64,000 nt of DNA from Tritonibacter horizontis (GTDB taxonomy: Bacteria > Pseudomonadota > Alphaproteobacteria > Rhodobacterales > Rhodobacteraceae), in contig NZ_LPUY01000064.1 of assembly GCF_001518015.1 (NCBI RefSeq), forward strand, positions 17,366-81,365, read 5' to 3'. The notes beneath the pieces are model-generated. The model did not search any database. It was given only the letters and a program-made list of their open reading frames with translations, and was not told where the DNA came from. Shown in pieces: positions 43,700 to 51,890 of this stretch. The translations under genes were made by a program, and so were the position numbers. Every line of letters starts with the position of its first letter. The stretch's first letter is position 1.

Positions 43700-44542
43700 G
43701 TGATCATCGACGCACATCAGCATTTTTGGCGGATCGACCGGGGGGACTACACCTGGATGGACGACAGCGTGGCCGCCATCCGCCGCGACATCCTGCCGAC
43801 GGAGCTTTTGCCGCTGGCCACCACAGCGGGCGTCGTGGGCACTGTCGCGGTCCAGGCGGCCCCGACCCTGGCCGAGACGGAATTCCTGCTGGCCCTGTGC
43901 CGCGACACGCCCCTGATAAAGGGGGTCGTTGGCTGGATTGATCTGACCGGCGACGTGCCCGCGCAACTGGCGCGCCTGTCCCATCCGATGCTACGCGGTG
44001 TGCGGCCGATGCTCCAGGACATCCCGGAAACGGACTGGGTGCTGCGCCCGGACGTTGTGGCCGGTCTGGCCGCAGTTGCCGCAGCGGGGCTGCGGATGGA
44101 CGCGCTGATCACGCCCCGTCATCTGAACACCATTGACCGGCTGGCACAGCACCTGCCAGAGTTGGCGATCATCGTCGATCATTGCGCCAAGCCGGTGTTT
44201 GACGGCACCGACCCCGGCAGCGACTGGCGCAACGGAATAGAGAGACTGGCCCGGCATCCGCAAATCAGCTGCAAACTGTCCGGCTTGGCCAATGAATTTG
44301 GCCCAGGCTGGTCCCCAGAGGCGTTGCAGCCAACCTTCGACCATGTGCTGCGCTGCTTTGGCCCGGAGCGGTTGATGTGGGGCAGCGACTGGCCGGTACT
44401 GGAGCTGGCCGGGGACTATCCCTCCTGGCTCGACACCGCGCAGAACCTTTGCGCGCCGCTGACGCCAACCGAACGCGAGGCGCTGTTTGGCGGCACCGCC
44501 CGACGCCTCTATGACCTAGACCCGAAAGGAACGCAGCCATGA
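43700..44542 (+). CDS. Amidohydrolase-family lactonase, probable L-fuconolactonase
   Basis: A 280-residue amidohydrolase-2 (COG3618-type) enzyme. The N-terminal metal motif is DAHQHFWRIDRGDYTWM, with further metal or active-site residues in IIVDHCAKP and MWGSDWPVLE. It hydrolyses L-fuconolactone (or a similar sugar lactone) to the acid. A GTG at 43700 with AAGGA 7 bp upstream is the best start; an ATG at 43685 lacks a ribosome site. It overlaps the mutarotase gene by ATGA. Confidence 0.88.
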   Translation: MIIDAHQHFWRIDRGDYTWMDDSVAAIRRDILPTELLPLATTAGVVGTVAVQAAPTLAETEFLLALCRDTPLIKGVVGWIDLTGDVPAQLARLSHPMLRGVRPMLQDIPETDWVLRPDVVAGLAAVAAAGLRMDALITPRHLNTIDRLAQHLPELAIIVDHCAKPVFDGTDPGSDWRNGIERLARHPQISCKLSGLANEFGPGWSPEALQPTFDHVLRCFGPERLMWGSDWPVLELAGDYPSWLDTAQNLCAPLTPTEREALFGGTARRLYDLDPKGTQP

Positions 44543-44868
44543 AACGCATGGGCCATGTCATCGGACTGAAAGCCGACCATCTGGAAGAATACAAACGCCT
44601 GCATGCCGCCGTTTGGCCCGAGGTGCTGGACCGCCTGCGCCAGTCGCATATCACCAATTATTCGATCTTCCTGCGAGAACCCGAATTGCTGATGTTCAGC
44701 TATTGGGAATATACGGGTTCGGATTTCGACGCCGACGCCGCCGCGATCGCGGCGGATCCGGTTACCCAGAAATGGTGGGCCCTCTGTGGCCCGATGCAAC
44801 AGCCGCTGGACAGTCGCAGCGATGGCGAATGGTGGGCGGGGATGGAGGAGGTTTTTCACCTCCCCTAA
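44539..44868 (+). CDS. L-rhamnose/L-fucose mutarotase family protein
   Basis: A 109-residue RhaM-fold protein (MKRMGHVIGLKADHLEEYKR, then HAAVWPEVLDRLR, YSIFL, FSYWEY and QKWWALCGPMQQPL), typical in length and motif of the sugar mutarotases that interconvert alpha and beta anomers. It would supply the anomer used by the aldose dehydrogenase. It is translationally coupled to the lactonase gene. In this type of cluster the substrate is L-fucose. Confidence 0.9.
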   Translation: MKRMGHVIGLKADHLEEYKRLHAAVWPEVLDRLRQSHITNYSIFLREPELLMFSYWEYTGSDFDADAAAIAADPVTQKWWALCGPMQQPLDSRSDGEWWAGMEEVFHLP

Positions 44869-44904
44869 GCGTCACATCTGCACCCCGCCCCGCCGCACGC
44901 GCCG

Positions 44905-45987
44905 TTATTCCGGCAGCGCCGGAAGCGCCAGGGTAAACACCGACCCCACGCCCACCTCGGAGCGACAATAAAGACTGCCATTGTGCCGCTCTGCGATCTT
45001 CTTGCAGGTGGCCAATCCCAGCCCTGTTCCGTCAAACTCCTGATCCCGGTGCAACCTGTGAAACGGATCAAAGATGCGGTTCAGGGAGTTCGCCTCGATC
45101 CCGATCCCATTGTCGGAAAACTCAATCAGCCAATGGGTTTCCGTCTGCCGCGCCGAAATGCGAACTTCCGGCACCTCCGACCGGTTGTATTTGATCCCGT
45201 TGCTGACAATGTTCTGGATCAGCTGACCGATTTGCGGCGCGCTGCAATAGATTGTCGGCAATTCGCCAGAAGAAACCAACCGCGCGTTCTGCGCCTTCAG
45301 ATCCACCATCAGGTTGGCCCGCACCGCGTCAACTTGTAGATTGAGATCAACCACGGCAAAGCGGTTCTGCTCGCCGTCGACCTGGGTGTAGCCTTCAAGC
45401 GCGACAATCAGACTGTCGACCCGCTCGGCACCATCAAGAACGAAATCCAGGATTTCGGAATTGTCGGTCAAGACCTCGCCCGGCAAATCCTCGATCAGCC
45501 CGTCGATGGCGGTGCGGATCGAACGAAGCGGCGATCTGAGATCATGCACAAGCACATGGGCGAAGGATTGCAGGCTCTCCTGTTGCTCGCGTATCTTGCG
45601 CCGCATTTCGGTGCGCTCCGTCGCGTTGACAATCGCGCGCTGCAGGTTGTCTGCAGTGATCATACTCTTTGACAGGTAATCCTGGGCGCCCAGCTTCATC
45701 GCCTCAACCGCGATATGTTCGCTTCCGTAGCCTGTGATCATCACCACGGCCAGATCCGGGTTGATCGAAAAAATGCCCGACAGCGCCTTGAGACCATCCC
45801 GTCCGGGCAGCGAATAATCGAGCAACACACAATTGATATGCCGCAATTCGTGAAGCCGCATCAGGCAGCTGGCCTCATCAGAGGCCTCATAGGTTGCGAT
45901 TTCCTCCCCCGGGAACTCCGCCAGGGTTCTGCGAAGCACTTCGCGATCTTCAGGACTGTCGTCCACGATAAGAATGCTGACCGACAT
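44905..45987 (-). CDS. Response regulator-histidine kinase hybrid, soluble
   Basis: A 360-residue protein with an N-terminal receiver (D57 in NCVLLDYSLPG, K in YLSKSM) joined directly to a histidine kinase core: H148 in FAHVLVHDLRSPLRSI, N box NIVSNGIKYNRSE, G1 DNGIGIE and G2 GTGLGLATCKK. There is no membrane segment. The order receiver-then-kinase suits a relay component controlled by phosphorylation. The ATG at 45987 starts 5 bp after the single-domain regulator, so it is part of the same three-gene unit. Its output partner is not in the window. Confidence 0.9.
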   Translation of the reverse strand: MSVSILIVDDSPEDREVLRRTLAEFPGEEIATYEASDEASCLMRLHELRHINCVLLDYSLPGRDGLKALSGIFSINPDLAVVMITGYGSEHIAVEAMKLGAQDYLSKSMITADNLQRAIVNATERTEMRRKIREQQESLQSFAHVLVHDLRSPLRSIRTAIDGLIEDLPGEVLTDNSEILDFVLDGAERVDSLIVALEGYTQVDGEQNRFAVVDLNLQVDAVRANLMVDLKAQNARLVSSGELPTIYCSAPQIGQLIQNIVSNGIKYNRSEVPEVRISARQTETHWLIEFSDNGIGIEANSLNRIFDPFHRLHRDQEFDGTGLGLATCKKIAERHNGSLYCRSEVGVGSVFTLALPALPE

Positions 45988-45992
45988 TTTTC

Positions 45993-46451
45993 TCACCGCT
46001 CCTTTGGCAAAAGCGCAAATTGAAACCAATATTCCTGAAGCCGTGTCATGGCTTCGGTAAATTCAGTCCAGGAAACGGGTTTTTGCACATAGGTATTTGC
46101 ACCGGCGCGATAGCACCCTTCGACATCCTCCTGCTCGGAAGAGGTTGTCATGACCACAACAGGAATTTTCTTCAGGTCATCCTGTCCCTTGATCCGTTTC
46201 AACAGTTTCAACCCGTCCAGCCCCGGCATATTCAGATCGAGCAGGATCAAACCCGGCAAGGCCCGCAGGTTCAACCCTGAAAACGGCTCCTCCCCCCGCA
46301 GATATGCCCAGGCCTCCAACCCGTCCCGGCATCGCTGGATGGGGTTCGCGAGGGTAGTGTTTTTCGAAAGCGCCCGCTCCGTTGCTTCAAAATCGTCCTC
46401 ATTGTCCTCAATGATCAAAATATCCTGCACAGCTGCGTAATCAGACAACAT
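45993..46451 (-). CDS. Single-domain response regulator (Rcp1-like)
   Basis: A 152-residue stand-alone receiver with the acidic pair in IIEDNEDDFEATERAL, phospho-acceptor D72 (LILLDLNMPGLDG), Thr in VVMTTSSEQEDV and Lys in YVQKPVSW. It resembles the Rcp1-type receivers that pair with phytochrome-like kinases. It overlaps the end of the kinase gene by 11 bp and is followed 5 bp later by the hybrid kinase, so it probably shuttles phosphate between the two. Confidence 0.92.
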   Translation of the reverse strand: MLSDYAAVQDILIIEDNEDDFEATERALSKNTTLANPIQRCRDGLEAWAYLRGEEPFSGLNLRALPGLILLDLNMPGLDGLKLLKRIKGQDDLKKIPVVVMTTSSEQEDVEGCYRAGANTYVQKPVSWTEFTEAMTRLQEYWFQFALLPKER

Positions 46452-47628
46452 GGGTCTCCCGAAAAATCAGGCTTTCGGCGGCCGTTTTGGCCTCTCCCCT
46501 GCCCGTGAATGTGAAATAAAAGGTGCTGCCCTGCCCTGGCGCCGACACCACCTGGATGACGCCACCGTTGCTTTCGATGACCTTCTTGACAAATGCCAGT
46601 CCGGCCCCCGTGCTGGTGCCATAGGCCTCCCGTTGATTGAGCCGTTTGAACATTCTGAAAATTTCGCTGTGAAATTCGGGATCAATTCCTATGCCATTGT
46701 CCCTGACGTAAAAAACCTCGTGGATCTGGCGGCCCTTGACCACGACATCCTCCTGATAGCCGATCAGGATGCGTTTTTCGTCGGCATCGCTATAGGTCAG
46801 CGCATTCACGATCAGATTTCTCAGAACGGTGGCGACTTCGGATGGGTTGGCATGGATCGACGGCAGCGGCGTCTCGATCTCGATCCGGGCGTTTTCCTCG
46901 TCCAGCGCCTCGCCAAGCGAGGACACGATGTCATCGATGATCTCCTTGGGGTCAACGGTTTCGCGTGCGGCCGCCCCCCCCAGCCGGGAGTATTTCAGAA
47001 GGGTCGCAATCAGCACATCCATTTGCCCGCATAATTCCTGCATCCGATCCAGGCGGCGGCGGGCATCCGGGCCCAGCGCGTCACCGTGATCCTCGATCAG
47101 GAACCTGGCCTGATTGGCAATGCCCCGCATTGGCGCCTTGAGGTCATGAGAGGCGATATGCGCGAACTCGCTCAGTTTGTCGCGCGCTTCTGTCGCCTCC
47201 ATCACCTTGCGCTCCTGCAGGGCCACCTCCGCGACGGATCGTGCCATTTCGATCCGGCTGGGCATCGTCAAGAAGTTCGGCAGCAACCGCGCCAGTTGAA
47301 TGGCGGTGTAGATCGAGACCGCCGCCGTCGCCACCTTGATCACGCCTTGGAGACCATAGGCCGGCACCCAAAGCGTCAAAAGCCCGGCCAGATGGCTCAG
47401 GGCGCAGGCGGTGATAAAGGCGGCGAACAGGCGCGCGACCTTGGGATGCAACAGATCCGGGCGCAGCTTCACCGCCTTCAGGATGATGACAGGAATGGTA
47501 AAATAAGCGGCGGCAATCAGGAAATCGGAAACCCCGTGCATGACCAGTAAATCAGGTCGCCAAAGCAAACAGACCGCATGCGGAACGAACTGGGCCGCGC
47601 TGAAAAGCTCAATAATGTAATCCAGCAT
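46441..47628 (-). CDS. Membrane histidine kinase with ethylene-binding domain (ETR1-like sensor)
   Basis: A 395-residue kinase whose first 120 residues hold three hydrophobic helices that match the ethylene-binding domain of plant receptors. D35 in VSDFLIAAAYFTIP corresponds to ETR1 Asp25, and C75/H79 in FITACALSHLAG correspond to the Cu(I) ligands Cys65/His69. No GAF domain follows, only a short coiled linker. The catalytic core has H161 (FAHIASHDLKAPMRG), N box NLIVNALTYSDAD, G1 DNGIGID and a G2-like GAGLAFVKK. It heads a three-gene unit with a single-domain receiver and a receiver-kinase hybrid. Ethylene or a small hydrophobic ligand is the inferred input. Confidence 0.88.
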   Translation of the reverse strand: MLDYIIELFSAAQFVPHAVCLLWRPDLLVMHGVSDFLIAAAYFTIPVIILKAVKLRPDLLHPKVARLFAAFITACALSHLAGLLTLWVPAYGLQGVIKVATAAVSIYTAIQLARLLPNFLTMPSRIEMARSVAEVALQERKVMEATEARDKLSEFAHIASHDLKAPMRGIANQARFLIEDHGDALGPDARRRLDRMQELCGQMDVLIATLLKYSRLGGAAARETVDPKEIIDDIVSSLGEALDEENARIEIETPLPSIHANPSEVATVLRNLIVNALTYSDADEKRILIGYQEDVVVKGRQIHEVFYVRDNGIGIDPEFHSEIFRMFKRLNQREAYGTSTGAGLAFVKKVIESNGGVIQVVSAPGQGSTFYFTFTGRGEAKTAAESLIFRETHVV

Positions 47629-47942
47629 TGTACCAGCTCCGACTTGCGACAGACCTACAATGACCGAAAGTATATGTGAAAGGAATTAGGAATGCGTTGA
47701 TCGCCTTCGTAAAATACGAAGATTGCCCGGTCCATTCAGGAACATAGCCGACAAGCCCTTGCAAAGGTTCAGGGATTTTTCATCGCTTCGGTTTTGGTCC
47801 GAACGCTCCGCCGCGCCCGGAAAATAAATTGCTGTGAAAATAGCCGTGTGTTTTTACGATAATTTTGCAATTTGGAGAAACCGGCGGAATTAAAAACCGG
47901 CGCTTTGGCCGCGATTTAATTCCGCCGGGTTGAAAAATGGCC
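47629..47942. other. Spacer between the ethylene-kinase unit and the GH3 gene
   Basis: 314 bp, AT-rich around 47820-47880. It should carry the promoter of the kinase unit at its left end and the 3' end of the GH3 transcript at its right. Apart from the long inverted repeat listed separately, nothing is recognised. Confidence 0.5.
47881..47928 (-). terminator. Long perfect inverted repeat after the GH3 gene, possible terminator
   Basis: A perfect 14-bp inverted repeat (CCGGCGGAATTAAA with TTTAATTCCGCCGG) flanks a 20-nt loop. It lies 15 bp after the GH3 stop, and the minus transcript continues with TTTCTCC. It may terminate transcription or protect the message end. Confidence 0.55.
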
Positions 47943-50324
47943 TCAGCTCGGAGCCTCCTCGGCCGTCTCAAACCGGCTCACCATGCGCCAGTTCTGTGGT
48001 AGATGGCGGACCTCACCGGTCACTTCAACTTTTGCGTGCAAGTGGATGTTCGCACTGGACTCCCCGATCATCAGATCAAACATGCCGGGTTCGACGATCC
48101 GGCGGCCGTCGCGACCGGTAAAATTCAGCATGTCGGTGGGCAGCGCAATTTGCACCTTTCGGGCCGCGCCCGGCTCTAGGTGCACGCGACCAAAGGCTTT
48201 CAGCTCCTTGACAGGCCTGACAACCGACGCCAGCCGATCCCGCATATAAAGCTGCGGCACCGCGACACCGGCCCGGCTGCCGGTGTTGCGGATCGTAAAG
48301 GTCATCGTCACGTCGCCCGTCTCGATCGCCACCTGATCCGCCGCCAGCGCCAGATCGGAATACGCGAAGGAGGTGTAGCTGAGACCATGCCCAAAGGGAT
48401 AGCGGCTGCCGAAATGGCGCGCGACAGGGGTGCCCGAGCTTTTGAACTTGTGGTTGTAGAAATAGGGCACCGCCCCGGCGCTGCGCGGCACCGACAGGGT
48501 CAGGCGACCCGAAGGCTCCACCGCCCCAGTCAGCACATCGGCCAGCGCCCGTCCGCCCTCCTGACCGCTGAAGTAGGTCATGACCTGCGCCGCGATCTTG
48601 TGCTCCTGCCCGCCGAGGTTGTAGGGCCGCCCACTGCTCAGGACCACCACGACCGGGGTGCCGGTCGCCACGATGGCGTCCAGCAATGCTTGTTGCAGGC
48701 CCGGTAAATCCAGAGTGTCCACATCGGAGCCTTCGCCGACGGTGCCGGTCTGAAAGATCCCCGACAGATCCCCGACACAGACGATGGCAACATCGGCGTC
48801 CTGGGCGCAGGCCACCGCCGCGTCGAACATGTCCCGCCGTGTCGAGTAGCGCTCAGCGATATCAAGGCTGGTGTTATCTTCTACGTCGCCGGGAAAGACC
48901 GGCGCCCCTGCGGATCGCTCGTCAAAGATATTGCAGCCCCGCGCATAACGGACCCGCCCCGGACAGGCGGCACGCAGACCCGCCAGTGGGGTGACCACCT
49001 GATCCGTATCGTCGGTCTGATCGGTGTTGATCAGATGCACCGGAAAACTGTAATCGCCCAGCAGCGCCAGCGGATCATCCGCCGTCGGGCCGATCACCGC
49101 CAGCCGTGCCTCGGGCGAGAGCGGCAGAACCCCGGTGTTGTCGAGGAGAGTGATCGACTGCTCCGCCACAGTGCGCGCCACCGCCACGGCCTTGGAACTT
49201 TGCAGCACGACGGCGCCCTCGTTGGCATAGGGGGCTTCGAACAGGCCGACCCGGAATTTTTCCCGCAGATGGCGGCGCACCGCCTCGTCAATGGTCGCAA
49301 GGTCAATCAGCCCCCGCGCCAGCGCCGCCTTCAGATGCGGGGCACAGTCGTCGGCGGGCAGTTCCACATCCAATCCGGCGCCAAAGGCAAGTGCGGCCGC
49401 CTCTGCCGCATCCGCTGCCACACCATGATGGGTATGAAGCAGGGTGATGCCGATGTAATCCGCCACAATGATCCCGTCGAACCCCCATTGGTGCCGCAGG
49501 ACCTCGGTTAGCAGGTGGCGCGATGCATGCAGCGGTTCATTGTCGATATCGTGGTAGGCCGGCATGATTGACCCGGCATTGGCCAGCTTGACCGCCATTT
49601 CAAACGGCAGCATGAAATCGTCGTTCAGCGCCCGCCACCCGAGGTGCACGGGCGCATGGTTGCGCCCGCCCTCGCTGAAGGAATGGCCCACGTAATGCTT
49701 GAGCGTCGCCAGCAGATCGCGCTTTTCACCCTGAAGACCGCGCACATAGGCGGTGGCCATGAGGCCGGTCAGATAGGGATCCTCGCCAAAAGTCTCCTCC
49801 GTCCGGCCCCAGCGCGCATCGCGCGCCACATCCAGCACCGGTGCCAAGCCCTGCCGACAGCCAATCGCCCGCAGCTCCGCGCCGATCTCCGTCCCGACCT
49901 GTTCGATCAGATCGGTGTTCCATGTGGCGCCAAACGCGAGCGAGGAGGGAAACATCGTCGCCCCCCGCACCATCGCCCCGGACAGGCATTCCTCGTGCGA
50001 CAACACTGGAATGCCAAGCCGCGTCTCCTCGACCATGAATTTCTGTAGCTGATTCAGCGCCCGCAGGCCTCGGTCCGGATCAATCGCGCGGGTTCCAAGC
50101 GGGCGCGTCACCTGCCCCAGGCCATCGCGCAGCCGGTCCAGCACAGATTCATGCGCTGCGCCACCGGCGAAACTGTCCGCCCGCACCCGATGATTGCCGT
50201 GCTCGTCCAGCACCAGCCAGATCGCGTGCAGCTGGGCGATTTTCTCGTCCAGCGTCATCCGCGACAGCAGATCCTCCACGCGGGTCTCAAGCGGGGTGTC
50301 GGGGTTTTTATAGGGCTCGGTCAT
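47943..50324 (-). CDS. GH3 family beta-glycosidase (beta-glucosidase/xylosidase type)
   Basis: A 793-residue glycosidase with the complete GH3 layout: N-terminal TIM barrel (GRTEETFGEDPYLTG, KHYVGHSFSEGGRNHAP, nucleophile Asp in IIVADYIGI), the alpha/beta sandwich (VVVLSSGRPYNLGG), and a C-terminal fibronectin-III-like domain (IRNTGSRAGVAVPQLYMRD). No signal peptide is seen, so it acts on imported oligosaccharides. The ATG at 50324 follows GAAGG; a start at 50354 is possible. It is divergent from a LacI-type regulator with two operator-like palindromes between. Exact sugar specificity is not readable. Confidence 0.92.
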   Translation of the reverse strand: MTEPYKNPDTPLETRVEDLLSRMTLDEKIAQLHAIWLVLDEHGNHRVRADSFAGGAAHESVLDRLRDGLGQVTRPLGTRAIDPDRGLRALNQLQKFMVEETRLGIPVLSHEECLSGAMVRGATMFPSSLAFGATWNTDLIEQVGTEIGAELRAIGCRQGLAPVLDVARDARWGRTEETFGEDPYLTGLMATAYVRGLQGEKRDLLATLKHYVGHSFSEGGRNHAPVHLGWRALNDDFMLPFEMAVKLANAGSIMPAYHDIDNEPLHASRHLLTEVLRHQWGFDGIIVADYIGITLLHTHHGVAADAAEAAALAFGAGLDVELPADDCAPHLKAALARGLIDLATIDEAVRRHLREKFRVGLFEAPYANEGAVVLQSSKAVAVARTVAEQSITLLDNTGVLPLSPEARLAVIGPTADDPLALLGDYSFPVHLINTDQTDDTDQVVTPLAGLRAACPGRVRYARGCNIFDERSAGAPVFPGDVEDNTSLDIAERYSTRRDMFDAAVACAQDADVAIVCVGDLSGIFQTGTVGEGSDVDTLDLPGLQQALLDAIVATGTPVVVVLSSGRPYNLGGQEHKIAAQVMTYFSGQEGGRALADVLTGAVEPSGRLTLSVPRSAGAVPYFYNHKFKSSGTPVARHFGSRYPFGHGLSYTSFAYSDLALAADQVAIETGDVTMTFTIRNTGSRAGVAVPQLYMRDRLASVVRPVKELKAFGRVHLEPGAARKVQIALPTDMLNFTGRDGRRIVEPGMFDLMIGESSANIHLHAKVEVTGEVRHLPQNWRMVSRFETAEEAPS

Positions 50325-50661
50325 GACAGGATACCTTCTTGAGTGTGAGGCCACGCGCCCGGCGCGCGCCGTCAGGGCGCGGGCTCCGCGACCAGCGACA
50401 ACGCCCCGGAGGCCTGTCGCCGGCCACCGCCAGACCGCCGTTCAGAACAGGGGCGCGACTGGCTCCTCCACAGTCTGCCCCCGGTGCGTGAATTCTGTTG
50501 ATGGGTCAACTTTACCGGTATATATACCTTATTTATCGGTAAACTAAAATTCCTGTCAATTGCCATTCTGGGCCGGCGCAGGATCATCCAGCGGCCTTTG
50601 ATCCGGCCAACTGTGATCCTGTTCCCTGGACGTGCCGCGCATATTTCGAAAAGGTGGGACC
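50325..50661. promoter_or_regulatory. GH3 / lacI divergent promoter with two LacI-type operators
   Basis: On the minus strand TTGACA (50559-50554) and an ATAAAT 17 bp downstream form a good sigma-70 promoter for the GH3 gene. Two near-palindromes of the LacI type occur: TTTACCGGTATA (50511-50522) and TTTATCGGTAAA (50532-50543), 21 bp centre to centre. The second sits between the -35 and -10, so binding would block the GH3 promoter. The rest of the interval is unremarkable. Confidence 0.6.
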
Positions 50662-51774
50662 ATGACCAACCGCATCAAAGACGACGCCCCCCTCGCCGCC
50701 AGCCACCGCGACGCGGGCGCTGTGCCGGCAGCCGCGCCCGCCCGCGTCACCCTCGCGGATATCGCCCGGGCGGCCGGGGTCAGCCGGATGACGGTCTCCA
50801 ACGCGCTCAACAACCGGACCGGCGTGTCGCGCGAGATGCGCAAAACGATCCAGCATGTCGCCAAGGACCTCGGCTATGTCACCAACTGGGCCGCCAAGAA
50901 ACTCTCCGACACGCGCTCCAACGCCGAAAGTGGCATCGTCGGGGTCATCGCGGAACTTCATACGCCCTATATGGCTGAAATCGCCGGGGCGATCAGCAGC
51001 GCGGTGCGCGATTGTCACCGCGATATGCTGGTCTACTCGCTGCCGGAACCGGGGCGCGACCTGCCCGGCAACGTGCTCGACCTGCTGTTGGATTCCGTCG
51101 ATGGGGTGATCTCTGTTCTGCCGCGAGAATCCATCGACCTGCCCGCCCTGATCCAGGCCCGGGTGCCGGTGGTCGCGGTTGACCCGCTTGCAATTGACGA
51201 TGCCGTGCCCTGGGTGGCTGGCGACAACTATCAGGGGGCGCAACTGGCCGTGCGGCATCTGATCGCGTTGGGACATCGCGAAATCGCCTTTCTTGCGGGC
51301 GAGGACGACCGGTATTCCGCCCGCGAGCGACTGCGCGCCTTTCGCGACACCATGGCAGAGGCCGGGCTGGAGGTGCGCGCCGACCGGATCATCGACGCAA
51401 AATTCCTGCAGGAGCTGGGGCGCTCCGGCACCGAAAACCTGCTGCAGAGCCAGACCCCGCCCACCGCGATTTTCGCCGCAAACGATGTGAGCGCCCTGGG
51501 GGCGATGACCGCAATACAGGCGGCAGGATTGTCCGTGCCGCACGACATTTCGCTGATCGGGTTTGACGATCTGCCGTTGGCCCGACAGATGTTGCCCGGC
51601 CTTACGACAATCCGGCAGCCCTATCCCGAAATTGGCAGGGCTGCGGTCCGGCTCTTATTTGAAATCAAGGCGATGGGGGGACAGACGCCCCCGCCCGGAA
51701 AACACATCCTGTTGCCGGTGTGGCTGATCGAACGCGGCTCCACCGCCCGTTTGCAGCCGTCAAAGCCGCGCTAG
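50662..51774 (+). CDS. LacI-family repressor, probable regulator of the GH3 gene
   Basis: A 370-residue regulator with an N-terminal HTH after an unusually long disordered leader of about 30 residues (VTLADIARAAGVSRMTVSNA) and a periplasmic-binding-like effector domain ending in LIGFDDLPLARQMLPGLTTI. The ATG at 50662 has AAAGG upstream; an ORF start at 50632 is less likely. It diverges from the GH3 glycosidase, whose promoter holds two LacI-type palindromes. Confidence 0.92.
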   Translation: MTNRIKDDAPLAASHRDAGAVPAAAPARVTLADIARAAGVSRMTVSNALNNRTGVSREMRKTIQHVAKDLGYVTNWAAKKLSDTRSNAESGIVGVIAELHTPYMAEIAGAISSAVRDCHRDMLVYSLPEPGRDLPGNVLDLLLDSVDGVISVLPRESIDLPALIQARVPVVAVDPLAIDDAVPWVAGDNYQGAQLAVRHLIALGHREIAFLAGEDDRYSARERLRAFRDTMAEAGLEVRADRIIDAKFLQELGRSGTENLLQSQTPPTAIFAANDVSALGAMTAIQAAGLSVPHDISLIGFDDLPLARQMLPGLTTIRQPYPEIGRAAVRLLFEIKAMGGQTPPPGKHILLPVWLIERGSTARLQPSKPR

Positions 51775-51890
51775 GGCCGGCCATCGGCAAGATCCCGACC
51801 GCTGCGCCGCACAGCGCGACATTCGCGTGACTTTGCCCTCTTGGATATGATTAGCTGCAGCCATTGAGGTGCAGGCACAGAAGGTGGATC

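Noticed and set aside
43265..44542. 425-residue version of the lactonase starting at 43265
   Set aside because: The extra N-terminus lies antisense to the UxaB-like gene and precedes the divergent promoter; homology begins at VIIDAHQHFW.
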